Shown here: piece after piece, positions 10,208 through 18,051 of the stretch
How positions within the stretch are numbered: position 1 is the first letter of the stretch
How the letters are laid out: each line of letters begins with the position of its first letter
Assembly: GCF_004137685.1 (NCBI RefSeq)
Contig: NZ_QYBB01000002.1
Coordinates: 248,001 to 312,000, forward strand
DNA length: 64,000 nucleotides
Origin: Lichenibacterium minor
GTDB lineage: Bacteria > Pseudomonadota > Alphaproteobacteria > Rhizobiales > Beijerinckiaceae
Direction of reading: 5' to 3'
The notes under the pieces: generated by a model
Seen by the model: the letters and a program-made list of their open reading frames with translations, nothing else
Told to the model about the DNA's origin: nothing
Databases searched by the model: none
Made by a program: the position numbers and the translations under genes

Positions 10208-10780
10208 ATGCAGCACAGTCAGGAGCCAATCCGTACGCCTCGGCTTATTCTGCGCCAGTGGCAACCCTCGGATCTTCCCGTGTACGCGGCCCTTAACGCC
10301 GACCCTGAGGTCAGGCGGTTCTGGCCAACCCTACTCACGCGCGCGCAGAGTGACGAACAGGCTGAAGGCTTTCAGCGTCACATAGAGGAGCATGGTTTCG
10401 GGTTCTGGGCTCTTGAGGTGCCCGGCGTAGCGCCCTTTGTCGGCTTCACTGGATTGATGCGCGTAGATTCGAGCATGCCATTTGCCCCAGGCGTCGAAAT
10501 TGGCTGGCGGCTGGCCCGTGAGCATTGGGGCAAGGGCTATGTCACGGAGGCTGCCCGAGCAGCCCTCGCCGACGGCTTCGGACGGCTCGGCCTTTCTGAG
10601 ATCGTCTCCTACGCTGTAGTAGGGAACGAAGCGTCATTCAGCGTGATGAAGCGGATTGGGATGAATCGGGATCAAGCTGGTGACCTCGATATACCAGGGC
10701 GAGAAGCACTTCACCGGCGAGCTGAGCTTTACCGCGTCCATAGAAATCAGGTGAACGCGGCCAACGGCAACAGTCGTTAG
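10208..10780 (+). CDS. GNAT N-acetyltransferase (RimJ/RimL type)
   Basis: A 190-residue acetyltransferase from ATG at 10208. It opens TPRLILRQW, the standard beta-1 strand of the RimJ/RimL subgroup. The acetyl-CoA pyrophosphate loop is EHWGKGYVTEA (the Q/RxxGxG/A motif area), and the V-G-N-E-A-S-F-S-V-M-K-R-I-G-M segment closes the fold. It would transfer acetyl from acetyl-CoA to an amine; the acceptor is unknown. A longer frame to GTG 10136 exists but lacks family likeness. Codon use is less GC-extreme than core genes here, and it adjoins the repeat-flanked insertion, so it may have arrived with it. Confidence 0.8.
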   Translation: MQHSQEPIRTPRLILRQWQPSDLPVYAALNADPEVRRFWPTLLTRAQSDEQAEGFQRHIEEHGFGFWALEVPGVAPFVGFTGLMRVDSSMPFAPGVEIGWRLAREHWGKGYVTEAARAALADGFGRLGLSEIVSYAVVGNEASFSVMKRIGMNRDQAGDLDIPGREALHRRAELYRVHRNQVNAANGNSR

Positions 10781-10906
10781 ATCGTTATGGGTGTGCCCAT
10801 GCCGGACCGTCCAAGCCGCGCCACCCTGCCGGTTCGCCACGGCCTCTCCGCCGGCCCGTGGCACCGACGACCGGACGGCTCCACAGACGGAAGCCGCGCG
10901 AGGCGT

Positions 10907-11308
10907 TCACCCCTCCGGCGGGATCTCGCGCGGGCGCCGGTCGTCGCCGATCGCCACGAAGGTGAAGGTGGCGCCGGTGACGCGGCCGACCTCGTCGGCG
11001 TCGCGCGAGCGGCGCCAGGCCTCGACGCGGATCACCATCGAGGTCCGCCCCACCCGCTCGATGGCGGCGTAGAAGCTCACCTCGTCGCCCACCAGCACGG
11101 GCTGGTGAAACGTCATCTTGTCGACCGCCACGGTGGCGCAGCGACCCCGCGCCCGGCGCGCCGCGGCGTTGCCGGCCGCGAGGTCCATCTGCGCCATCAG
11201 CCAACCGCCGAAGATGTCGCCCGCCGGGTTGGTGTCGGCCGGCATGGCGATGACGCGGACGTGGGGGGCGGCCTCGGGCAGGCCGGGGATGTCGGAATCT
11301 GAGGTCAT
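10907..11308 (-). CDS. Acyl-CoA thioesterase, YciA-like hotdog protein
   Basis: A 133-residue single-domain hotdog thioesterase that hydrolyses acyl-CoA to free acid and CoA in the cytoplasm. The YciA/BFIT signature N-P-A-G-D-I-F-G-G-W-L-M-A-Q-M-D, with its catalytic Asp, is at about residues 27-42. The T-V-A-V-D-K-M-T-F-H-Q-P segment follows, as in the family. The start is ATG at 11308. It precedes a conserved short C-terminus containing FVAIGDDRRPR. The HAD gene lies 34 bases upstream on the same strand, and the two are probably co-transcribed. Confidence 0.88.
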   Translation of the reverse strand: MTSDSDIPGLPEAAPHVRVIAMPADTNPAGDIFGGWLMAQMDLAAGNAAARRARGRCATVAVDKMTFHQPVLVGDEVSFYAAIERVGRTSMVIRVEAWRRSRDADEVGRVTGATFTFVAIGDDRRPREIPPEG

Positions 11309-11342
11309 CGCCGGTGTCCCGTGAGGATCGGATCCCGCGACC

Positions 11343-12044
11343 TTAGGGCGCCCGGCCGATGGCGTCGATCCAGCCCGGCAGGTCGGCCAGCGCGGCGAGG
11401 CGCCGGTAGCGCGGGTGGTCCGGCTCCTCGGCCCGCTCGTGCGACCAGGCGATGCCGTGCGGCACGTGGGCGGCCCAGGCGCCCGCCGCCAGCGCCGGCA
11501 GCACGTCCGAGCGCAGCGAGTCGCCCGCCATCGCGGCGCGCTCCGGCGCCGCGCCATGGGCGTGGAAGACCCGGGCATAGGTGGCGGCGGTCTTGTCGGA
11601 CACGATCTCGACGCCGGCGAAGCGGCCGCCCAGCCCCGAAGCGGCGAGCTTGGTTTCCTGATGGAGCAGGTCGCCCTTGGTGACGAGCACGAGCCGGGCC
11701 CGGCCCGACAGGGCGTCGAGCGCCGCGTCCACCCCCGGCAGCAGCTCGACCGGGTGGGCCAGCAGGTCGCGGCCGATGCGCAGGATGCCGCCGACGGTGT
11801 CGGCCGTCAGCGCCGGCCCGACGAGCTCCACCGCGGCCTCGATCATCGACAGCGTGAAGCCCTTCGCCCCGTAGCCGTAGAGGCGGAGGTTGCGGCTCTC
11901 GGCGGCGTCGAGCGCGGCGCGCGACACGCCGGCCTCGGCGAAGGGGGCGAGCAGGTCGAAGAGGGCGCGCTCGGCCGACTCGAAGTGGCGCATGTTGTGC
12001 CACAGCGTGTCGTCGGCATCCAGGCAAACGAGCTCAATCGGCAT
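11343..12044 (-). CDS. HAD-family hydrolase (phosphatase)
   Basis: A 233-residue haloacid dehalogenase-type phosphatase. Motif I is D-A-D-D-T-L-W (nucleophile Asp near residue 8), motif II is the LVTKGD segment, motif III a conserved Lys in VSDKT, and motif IV the MAGDSLRSDV acidic pair. A helical cap lies between motifs I and II. This fits the YjjG/phosphoglycolate phosphatase-like group; the substrate is unknown. ATG at 12044 gives M-P-I-E-L-V-C-L-D-A-D-D; upstream codons are Arg-rich and not family-like. Confidence 0.85.
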   Translation of the reverse strand: MPIELVCLDADDTLWHNMRHFESAERALFDLLAPFAEAGVSRAALDAAESRNLRLYGYGAKGFTLSMIEAAVELVGPALTADTVGGILRIGRDLLAHPVELLPGVDAALDALSGRARLVLVTKGDLLHQETKLAASGLGGRFAGVEIVSDKTAATYARVFHAHGAAPERAAMAGDSLRSDVLPALAAGAWAAHVPHGIAWSHERAEEPDHPRYRRLAALADLPGWIDAIGRAP

Positions 12045-12227
12045 GGCTGCGGCGCCCCTGCGGCGAAAGAAGGGCCGCCCCGCAGCCTCCCGCGGGGAAC
12101 GGAACCGCATTTCCGGGATTTGTCCAGTCTTCCGCGGGCGACACCGGCGAGATCCCGTCGACGCCGCGCCGTGCCGTACGGACGGCGTGCCTTCGCCGGG
12201 CAGCGGTCGAACGAAGGGGACGACATC

Positions 12228-12308
12228 ATGGCCCGCACGCTTTGGACCGCCGCCCTCGTCCTGGGCTTCGTCCTCGCCATGTCGATGACGCGCCGCCGCC
12301 CGCAGTGA
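12228..12308 (+). CDS. 26-residue single-helix membrane microprotein
   Basis: ATG at 12228 with AAGGGGA upstream opens a 26-codon frame ending TGA at 12308. It encodes a short basic start, a 14-residue hydrophobic helix and a basic RRRPQ end, as expected of a small membrane protein with a cytoplasmic tail. It lies in an otherwise empty gap and its stop is 9 bases from the convergent cyclase. No family is recognised; the ribosome-binding site is the main support. Confidence 0.4.
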   Translation: MARTLWTAALVLGFVLAMSMTRRRPQ

Positions 12309-12317
12309 CGCGCCGCG

Positions 12318-13523
12318 TCAGGCTTCCGGCACCGTCCACAGCCGCTGCCGCGCCGCGACGCCGCGCAGCGGAAACGTGCCGAGGTCGATCAGCCCGGCCC
12401 CGCAGCGGCGGGCGAAACTGTCCGACATGAGGATGTGGCGCCCCGTGGCGTCGCACAGCGTCTCGATCCGGCTCGCCTCGTTGACAGCGCGGCCGATGGC
12501 GGTGAAGTCCAGCCGGTTCGCCGTGCCGACGTTGCCGTAGACGACGTCGCCGTAGTGGAGCGCGAGGTCGGCCGCCAGCGCGGGTTCCCCGGCGACGCGG
12601 CGGCGCTCCGCCAGCAGGCGGTTGTGGGCGAGGCCGGTCCGGGCCGCTTCCAGCGCCCGCCCGCAGACCCCGCAGGGCAGCGCCGACCCGTCCCGCACGG
12701 GGAACACCGCGATGAAGCCGTCGCCGGTGAACTTCAGGATCTCGCCGCCGCAGGGCTCGACGCCGAGCCCCAGGGCGTCGAGGTGCTCGTCGAGCCAGCC
12801 GACGAGGCGGTGCGGGTCTTCCCGGTCGGCGGCCGCCGTGAAGCCCTTCAGGTCGACGAGCAGGATCGCGGCCGACATCAGCTCCCCCTGCCCCCGCCGG
12901 ATCTGCCCCGACATGACGCGCCCGGCCGCGCGGGGCCCGAGGTAGGCGCCGAGCAGGCCGTTCAGCGTCTTGGACAGGCACAGGCGCAGCACCGCCAAGC
13001 CGAACGCGGGCAGGTGCCGCTCGATGCGCGCCACGTCGGCCTCGGCGAAGCCGCCCGGGCGATCCGTCACGTGGGACAGGCCGGCCCCCGCGATGGCGAG
13101 CCCGGGCGGAAAGCGGATCAGGTGCATGAGGTAGTCGGTGCCGCCTTCCGCCCGCGCCTCGGCCATCGACCGGAAGCGGTTGCAGCCTTCGCCCGCTTCG
13201 AGGTTCCAGCGCCCGCGGGCGTGGCCCTCCGCCTTCAGGGCCGCGATGGGGCTGCGGTCGAACTCCGCCTGACCCTCGGGGCCGTGGGCCGTCGCGGTGA
13301 GCGCCACGCCGCGCCCGCGGCGCCACACGGCCGTGATGCCGCGATGGGCGGGATCGATCGACGGCGCACCGATGCTGAGCCGCGACACCGGGAGGCCGGC
13401 GGCGTTGAGGGCGAGGCCGAGGGCTTCGAGCAGCGCTCCCCCGTCGGCCACCTCCGTGGCGTGGCGCGCGATCCAGCCCGGCAGGTCGTCGAGGTCGGCG
13501 GGCGGGGCGAGGGGGGTCGGCAT
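12318..13523 (-). CDS. Class III adenylate/guanylate cyclase
   Basis: A 401-residue protein with a C-terminal class III cyclase domain (about 215-400). The first metal-binding Asp is in A-I-L-L-V-D-L-K-G-F-T, and the second in K-F-T-G-D-G-F-I-A-V-F. The purine/ribose side is G-N-V-G-T-A-N-R-L-D-F-T-A-I-G-R-A-V-N-E-A-S-R. The N-terminal ~200 residues have no membrane helices and resemble the soluble sensory region found in many rhizobial cyclases. The product is expected to be cAMP, but base specificity is not certain. It stands alone, convergent with the microprotein and divergent from the helical membrane protein. Confidence 0.85.
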   Translation of the reverse strand: MPTPLAPPADLDDLPGWIARHATEVADGGALLEALGLALNAAGLPVSRLSIGAPSIDPAHRGITAVWRRGRGVALTATAHGPEGQAEFDRSPIAALKAEGHARGRWNLEAGEGCNRFRSMAEARAEGGTDYLMHLIRFPPGLAIAGAGLSHVTDRPGGFAEADVARIERHLPAFGLAVLRLCLSKTLNGLLGAYLGPRAAGRVMSGQIRRGQGELMSAAILLVDLKGFTAAADREDPHRLVGWLDEHLDALGLGVEPCGGEILKFTGDGFIAVFPVRDGSALPCGVCGRALEAARTGLAHNRLLAERRRVAGEPALAADLALHYGDVVYGNVGTANRLDFTAIGRAVNEASRIETLCDATGRHILMSDSFARRCGAGLIDLGTFPLRGVAARQRLWTVPEA

Positions 13524-13650
13524 GGGGCGGGGTCCGGTTGCGGCGCGAGGTTACCGCCTCCCGCGCGGAGGTCGCGCGCCTTCGGGACCCGATCGGCGGT
13601 TTCGGTCGTTGGCGGTGCTGTGAAGCCACAGCTTGCTTCGGGAGGGACAC

Positions 13651-14055
13651 ATGAGCCGCGACACCGCGATCGACAGGATCCGCAACGCCAAGCCGGGCAG
13701 CGCCGGCGCCAAGGCCATGGGCAAGCTCGGCCGGGACCTGGGCGGCGCCTACGATCAGGCCGCCGCGGCCGCCGAGCAGGCCTATGCCGAAGCGCAGGAC
13801 GCCTACCACGACGCGCTCCATGCCGCCGAGCAGGCCTATGCCGACGCCCGCACTGCCGCCGAGGACGCCTACGAGGAGGGCCAGCACAGGGCCGATGCCC
13901 TGAAGGAGCAGAGCGTCCGCGTCTACGAGGATGCGGTGAAGCGCGGCCGGGCCTATCGCAACCGCGCGGCGCGCTTCACCGGCGACAACAAGGCCCTGGC
14001 GCTGCTGCTCGCCGCGGGCGTCGGCTTCCTGCTCGCCAAGGCCACGCGCCGCTGA
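13651..14055 (+). CDS. Helical protein with C-terminal membrane anchor (YqjD/ElaB-like layout)
   Basis: A 134-residue protein from ATG at 13651 behind GGAGGGA. The middle (about 30-90) is an Ala/Glu-rich helix with repeated A-E-Q-A-Y-A and A-E-D-A-Y-E units, which suggests an amphipathic coiled coil. The end is a hydrophobic helix, ALALLLAAGVGFLLAK, followed by a basic ATRR. A long helix plus a Gly-containing C-terminal anchor is the layout of DUF883/YqjD/ElaB proteins, which associate with the inner membrane and, in E. coli, ribosomes. Homology is not certain. A GC-rich hairpin follows the stop. Confidence 0.6.
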   Translation: MSRDTAIDRIRNAKPGSAGAKAMGKLGRDLGGAYDQAAAAAEQAYAEAQDAYHDALHAAEQAYADARTAAEDAYEEGQHRADALKEQSVRVYEDAVKRGRAYRNRAARFTGDNKALALLLAAGVGFLLAKATRR

Positions 14056-14066
14056 TCCCGCCCGGG

Positions 14067-14086
14067 CCGGGGCGCCTCCGCCCCGG
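14067..14086 (+). repeat. GC-rich hairpin repeat after the helical protein gene
   Basis: CCGGGGCG (14067-14074) pairs with CGCCCCGG (14079-14086), and GCACCCCG follows. The same core, GGGG..CTCCGCCCC..GCACCCCG, appears at 39758. It may stop transcription, but no T-run follows. Confidence 0.5.
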
Positions 14087-14104
14087 CACCCCGGAGGGCG
14101 TCGC

Positions 14105-14132
14105 CTTGCAACCGCCCCCTCGCTGCTATAGG
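14105..14132 (+). promoter_or_regulatory. Possible sigma-70 promoter
   Basis: CTTGCA (14105-14110), a 16-base gap and TATAGG (14127-14132), about 34 bases before the TTG start of the next gene. The -35 is weak and the spacing slightly short. Confidence 0.35.
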
Positions 14133-14165
14133 TCCGCCGCAGGCCGCTGACCTCCGGAGACAGTT

Positions 14166-14402
14166 TTGGCGCAAGCGCGGATCATCAACTGGGGCAACCT
14201 CACCACCATCGTGTCGGTGTGCATCCTGGTGGGCACGGAGCTCGTCGGCATGTCCTGGGCGGCCGGCTGGGCGCTCGGCGGCATCTTCGGCCTCGCCCCC
14301 ACGGTGGCCCGCGGCGTCGAGATCGCCTTCGGCCTGTCCGGCTTCGTCGGCCTCTACTATTTCATGCGCGCCGCCATCAAGGTCGAGCCGCTGAGCCACT
14401 GA
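14166..14402 (+). CDS. Small two-helix membrane protein
   Basis: A 78-residue protein starting at TTG, with CGGAGA about five bases upstream. Two hydrophobic segments (about 13-45, containing several Gly, and 52-68) span most of the chain. A short polar tail carries K-V-E-P-L-S-H. The TTG is preferred because no ATG lies close enough and the ribosome-binding site sits at the right distance. It is probably an inner-membrane protein of unknown role. The opgD-like gene starts 39 bases later on the same strand, so they may form one transcript. Confidence 0.6.
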   Translation: MAQARIINWGNLTTIVSVCILVGTELVGMSWAAGWALGGIFGLAPTVARGVEIAFGLSGFVGLYYFMRAAIKVEPLSH

Positions 14403-14441
14403 CGGCTCGCCCCCTCTCCCCTGCCCCACAGAGCCCCGCCC

Positions 14442-16043
14442 ATGACCGACTACGACCGCCGCTCGCTGCTGACGGCCATGGCGGCCGCGTCGGCCTTCGG
14501 GCTGCTGCCCGCGGCCGTGACGCCGGCCGACGCGCAGGACGCCGCCGGCACCGGCGCGCTGAAGCTCGCGGACCCGAAGCCTTTCTCCTTCGACGCGCTC
14601 AAGGCCGAGGCCAAGGCGATGGCGGGCCAGCCCTACAAGCCCCCGATGCTGCCCGCGCACGACATCGTGCAGCAGCTGAACTACGAGCAATGGGGCAGGA
14701 TCACCTTCAACACCGACGAGGCGCTCTTCGCGGCCGGCCCGGGCGCCTTCCCGGTGACGTTCTTCCACCTCGGCATGTTCTTCGCCAAGTCGGTCGACAT
14801 GCTGGTGGTGAAGGACGGCCTGTCGCGCGAGATCGTCTACGACCAGGCGATGTTCAACATCCCCGCCGACAGCCCGGCGCGCCAGCTGCCGAAGGGCATC
14901 GGCTTCGCGGGGTTCCGCGTGCAGGAGCCGCGCGGGGGCAAGCTCGATTGGCGCCACAACGATTGGGCGGCCTTCCTCGGGGCGTCCTACTTCCGCGCCA
15001 TCGGCGAGCTCTACCAGTACGGCCAATCGGCCCGCGGCATCGCGATCGACACCGCGGTGGCGGACCGGCCCGAGGAATTCCCGGACTTCACGAAGTTCTA
15101 CATCGAGACCCCGGCGGGCGACGGCGACACCATCACGGTCTACGCCCTGCTCGACGGGCCTTCCGTGACGGGCGCCTACCGGTTCCTGATGACGCGCGGC
15201 AAGGGCGTCACCATCGAGGTCGAGCACACGCTGCACCTGCGCAAGGACGTGGAGCGGCTCGGCATCGCGCCGCTGACCACCATGTACTGGTATTCCGAGA
15301 CCGCGAAGCCGACCGCGATCGACTGGCGTCCCGAGGTCCACGATTCCGACGGCCTAGCGCTGTGGACCGGCACGGGTGAGCGCCTGTGGCGCGCGCTGAA
15401 CAACCCGCCCCGCACCACGGCCTCGGCCTTCTCGGACGTGTCGCCGCGGGGCTACGGCACCCTGCAGCGCGACCGCATCTTCGACCACTACGTCGACGGC
15501 GTGTACTACGACAAGCGCCCGAGCGTGTGGGTGGAGCCGCTGGCCGACTGGGGCCACGGCGCCGTCCAGCTGATCGAGATCCCCACCGACGACGAGATCC
15601 ACGACAACATCGTCGCCATGTGGGTGCCGCAGGAGGCCGCCAAGGCCGGAAACGCCTACGCGTTCCACTACAGGCAGCATTGGCTCGCCTACGAGCCCTT
15701 CCCGGCGCCGCTCGCCAAGGTGACGGCGACGCGGCTGGGCCGCGGCGGCCAGCCCGGCCTGCCCCGCCCGCAGGGCTCCCGCAAGTTCATGGTCGAGTTC
15801 CTCGGCGGCCCGCTCGAAACCCTGCCCTTCGGCACGGTGCCCGAGCACGTCGTGACGGCGTCGCGCGGCACGATCGGCCCCTACCAGATCACCGAAGCCG
15901 TGGCCGACGGCGTGCCGGGCCACTGGCTGACCTCCTTCGACCTGACGGTGGACGGCCAGGATCCCGTCGAGCTGCGGATGTACCTGAAGAGCGGCGACAA
16001 GACGCTGAGCGAGACCTGGCTGTTCCAGTACCACCCCTTCTGA
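14442..16043 (+). CDS. Periplasmic glucan biosynthesis protein, OpgD/MdoG family
   Basis: A 533-residue periplasmic protein for osmoregulated glucan assembly. The N-terminus has the twin-arginine pattern D-R-R-S-L-L-T-A-M and a hydrophobic stretch ending near PADAQ, so Tat export is predicted. That favours OpgD over the Sec-exported OpgG. The body carries family segments such as PFSFDALKAEAKAMA, RITFNTDEALF, FQVxxxRG-like ...GASYFRAIG, and the conserved W-x-Y-x-E around TMYWYSETAKP. The length fits (about 510-550). These proteins adjust branching or backbone length of cyclic or linear glucans. No opgH glucosyltransferase is visible beside it. Confidence 0.88.
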   Translation: MTDYDRRSLLTAMAAASAFGLLPAAVTPADAQDAAGTGALKLADPKPFSFDALKAEAKAMAGQPYKPPMLPAHDIVQQLNYEQWGRITFNTDEALFAAGPGAFPVTFFHLGMFFAKSVDMLVVKDGLSREIVYDQAMFNIPADSPARQLPKGIGFAGFRVQEPRGGKLDWRHNDWAAFLGASYFRAIGELYQYGQSARGIAIDTAVADRPEEFPDFTKFYIETPAGDGDTITVYALLDGPSVTGAYRFLMTRGKGVTIEVEHTLHLRKDVERLGIAPLTTMYWYSETAKPTAIDWRPEVHDSDGLALWTGTGERLWRALNNPPRTTASAFSDVSPRGYGTLQRDRIFDHYVDGVYYDKRPSVWVEPLADWGHGAVQLIEIPTDDEIHDNIVAMWVPQEAAKAGNAYAFHYRQHWLAYEPFPAPLAKVTATRLGRGGQPGLPRPQGSRKFMVEFLGGPLETLPFGTVPEHVVTASRGTIGPYQITEAVADGVPGHWLTSFDLTVDGQDPVELRMYLKSGDKTLSETWLFQYHPF

Positions 16044-16575
16044 AGGGCGGTTTCGGGCGCGGGGCCCCGGATCGATGAAGGGGGAGGAGGCTCCCATGCC
16101 GGCCTCCACCGTCGATCGAGCCGGGACCCCGGCTGCCCGAGTTGCTCGCGCGGGATAGACGCGGCGACGACGTCGTCATCGTCGACGACGAGGGAGCCGT
16201 CGTGCGCCTCGTCGCATGCGGAGCGGTCGGGCCGAGGCGTCCCGGCGCCCCGAAGGGCAGGATCGCGCCCGCACCGGCGTCCCTCGGCCCGCTGCCGGGG
16301 GACGAGGTGGAGGCCTGGGGCGGCGAGCGAGGCTCCCCCGACACCCCCTGCGCTGATCTGGTGGCCGACGGACGATCCCGCCCCGCCGCGCGGTGCTGGC
16401 CGGCGGATCGCGGATCGGCCAGCCCGCCTGGGCGCCTGAAATTCGACGGCCGCAACAGCCCGCTACCACCATCGGCCCACCGATCCACCCTAGCCTGTGC
16501 CCGAGATCGCCGCCCGCCGCTGGCCCTTCGAGGCTTGCTGCGGCGCAGGAGCGGTCCGGCGGGAGGGGACGACGC
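16044..16575. other. Long intergenic region, no gene seen
   Basis: About 530 bases without a convincing frame. It contains a perfect 12-base palindrome GACGACGTCGTC at 16166-16177 followed by a near-mirror GTCGACGACG. The open frames here are Arg/Pro/Ala-rich and have no ribosome-binding site. It may hold the promoter of the cytochrome operon, but no hexamers stand out. Confidence 0.5.
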
Positions 16576-16971
16576 ATGCGGGCGACGATGGGCGCGATCG
16601 CGATCGGTTTGATGGCCGCCACGGCCCTGGCGGGCACCGCCTCGGCCCAGATGGCCCTGCCGGAGGCGTCCGCCCCGGACGGCGCCAAGCTGTTCAAGAA
16701 CCAGTGCGCCACCTGCCACACGATCCACGCCTCCGACCCCAAGCGCCAGGGACCGACGTTGGACGGCGTGTACGGGCGCAAGGCCGGCTCCGTCGCGGAT
16801 TTCCATTACTCGCCGGGCTTCGCCCAGGCCGATTGGAACTGGGACGAGGCGCATCTCGACCCCTGGCTGGCGAACCCCCAGGCCGTGATCCCCGGCGCCA
16901 TCATGCCTTACCACCAGGGGAAAGCCGAGGTAAGGACCGCCATCATCGGATACCTGAAGGACCTGCACTGA
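16576..16971 (+). CDS. Class I cytochrome c (cytochrome c2-like)
   Basis: A 131-residue periplasmic haem protein. A Sec signal peptide (1-24, cut after A-S-A-Q) is followed by C-A-T-C-H covalent haem attachment at about 43-47. The distal Met ligand is probably in G-A-I-M-P-Y near the C-terminus. The K-R-Q-G-P-T-L-D-G-V-Y-G-R-K-A-G segment is typical of cytochrome c2. ATG at 16576 has GGGAGGGG upstream. Its stop overlaps the next start (TGATG). In this cluster it is the natural electron acceptor for the periplasmic GMC dehydrogenase; that pairing is inferred. Confidence 0.9.
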   Translation: MRATMGAIAIGLMAATALAGTASAQMALPEASAPDGAKLFKNQCATCHTIHASDPKRQGPTLDGVYGRKAGSVADFHYSPGFAQADWNWDEAHLDPWLANPQAVIPGAIMPYHQGKAEVRTAIIGYLKDLH

Positions 16972-17366
16972 TGGCCAAACCCGTCCATTCCATGATCCGC
17001 GTGCGCGACGAGAAGCGCAGCACCGATTATTACGCCCGCGCCTTCGGGCTGGAGCAGGCGGAGAAGTTCGACTTCGACGGCTTCGCGCTGATCTACCTGC
17101 GCCACCCCTCGTCGCCCTTCGAGCTGGAGCTGACGGTCAACAAGGACCAGGCGAAGCCCTACGACCTGGGCGACGGCTACGGCCACCTCGCCGTCGTGGT
17201 CGACGACGTGGACGCCGAGCACGCCCGCTTCGAGCGCGAGGGCTTCCCCGCCACCGCGCCGAAGGACTTCAAGCACGAGGGCCGGACCCTCGCCCGCTTC
17301 TTCTTCGCCACCGACCCCGACGGCTACAAGATCGAGGTCATCCAGAAGGGCGGCCGCTTCGGCTGA
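16971..17366 (+). CDS. VOC-family protein, lactoylglutathione-lyase-like
   Basis: A 131-residue vicinal-oxygen-chelate protein made of two beta-alpha-beta-beta-beta modules. It has His6 in V-H-S-M-I-R-V, E112-type metal ligands in the K-I-E-V-I-Q end, and E in F-E-L-E-L-T. G-Y-G-H-L-A-V-V-V-D-D-V starts the second module. This layout fits glyoxalase I, which isomerises the methylglyoxal-glutathione adduct, but other VOC activities cannot be excluded. Its ATG overlaps the cytochrome stop by one base, so translation is probably coupled. Being a cytoplasmic protein in a cluster of exported oxidases is unusual. Confidence 0.85.
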   Translation: MAKPVHSMIRVRDEKRSTDYYARAFGLEQAEKFDFDGFALIYLRHPSSPFELELTVNKDQAKPYDLGDGYGHLAVVVDDVDAEHARFEREGFPATAPKDFKHEGRTLARFFFATDPDGYKIEVIQKGGRFG

Positions 17367-17442
17367 AGCCTTCCCGCCGACCCGGAGCGAGGCGGCATCA
17401 GACCGCCCCTCCGGCGAAGCCCAGCAACCCGGAGGAACACCC

Positions 17443-17991
17443 ATGAGAGTGATCGACCCGCGCAGCCGGTACAGCCGCCGCACCTTCCTGAAGGGGGCGG
17501 CTTCGGCGGCCCCCGCCGCCGCCATCGCGGCCGGCACGGGCCTCAGCATCACGGATGCCTGGGCCGAGGACGGCCAGGCCCTCACCGCGCCGCAGCTCAA
17601 GACCCTGGTGAAGATGGCGCGGGACGTGTACCCGCACGACTTCATCGGCGACGTCTATTACATCACCGCCATCAAGCCCTGGGACAAGAAGGCCGCCGGC
17701 GACGCCGCCGTGAAGGCCATGCTGGTCGACGGCGTCAAGCGCCTCGACAGCGACGCCCACGACCGCTTCAAGACCACCTACGTGGACGTGCCCTGGGAGG
17801 TCGACCGCGTGACTCTGCTCCAGGGCATCGAGCACACCGACTTCTTCGGCAAGATCCGCGCCGACCTCGTCGTCTCGCTGTACAACCAGCACGAGCTCTG
17901 GCCCAAGTTCGGCTACGAGGGCTCCTCCGCCGAATACGGCGGCTACATCAACCGCGGCTTCAACGACATCGACTGGCTTCCGAAGGTCTAG
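17443..17991 (+). CDS. Tat-exported small subunit of a GMC dehydrogenase (gluconate 2-DH subunit 3-like)
   Basis: A 182-residue protein with a textbook twin-arginine signal, S-R-R-T-F-L-K-G-A-A at about 10-19, then an Ala-rich core ending near D-A-W-A-E. The mature part is mostly helical and contains the M-A-R-D-V-Y-P-H-D segment seen in subunit 3 of gluconate 2-dehydrogenase-type complexes. Such small subunits carry the cofactor-loaded large subunit, which lacks its own signal, across the membrane. That fits the next gene. An AGGAGG-like site precedes the ATG. No cofactor motif is seen in it. Confidence 0.8.
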   Translation: MRVIDPRSRYSRRTFLKGAASAAPAAAIAAGTGLSITDAWAEDGQALTAPQLKTLVKMARDVYPHDFIGDVYYITAIKPWDKKAAGDAAVKAMLVDGVKRLDSDAHDRFKTTYVDVPWEVDRVTLLQGIEHTDFFGKIRADLVVSLYNQHELWPKFGYEGSSAEYGGYINRGFNDIDWLPKV

Positions 17992-18051
17992 GCCGCTCCC
18001 CGAACGGGCGGACAACTGCACCACGAAGGCGAAACAGTCGGAGGAAACACT

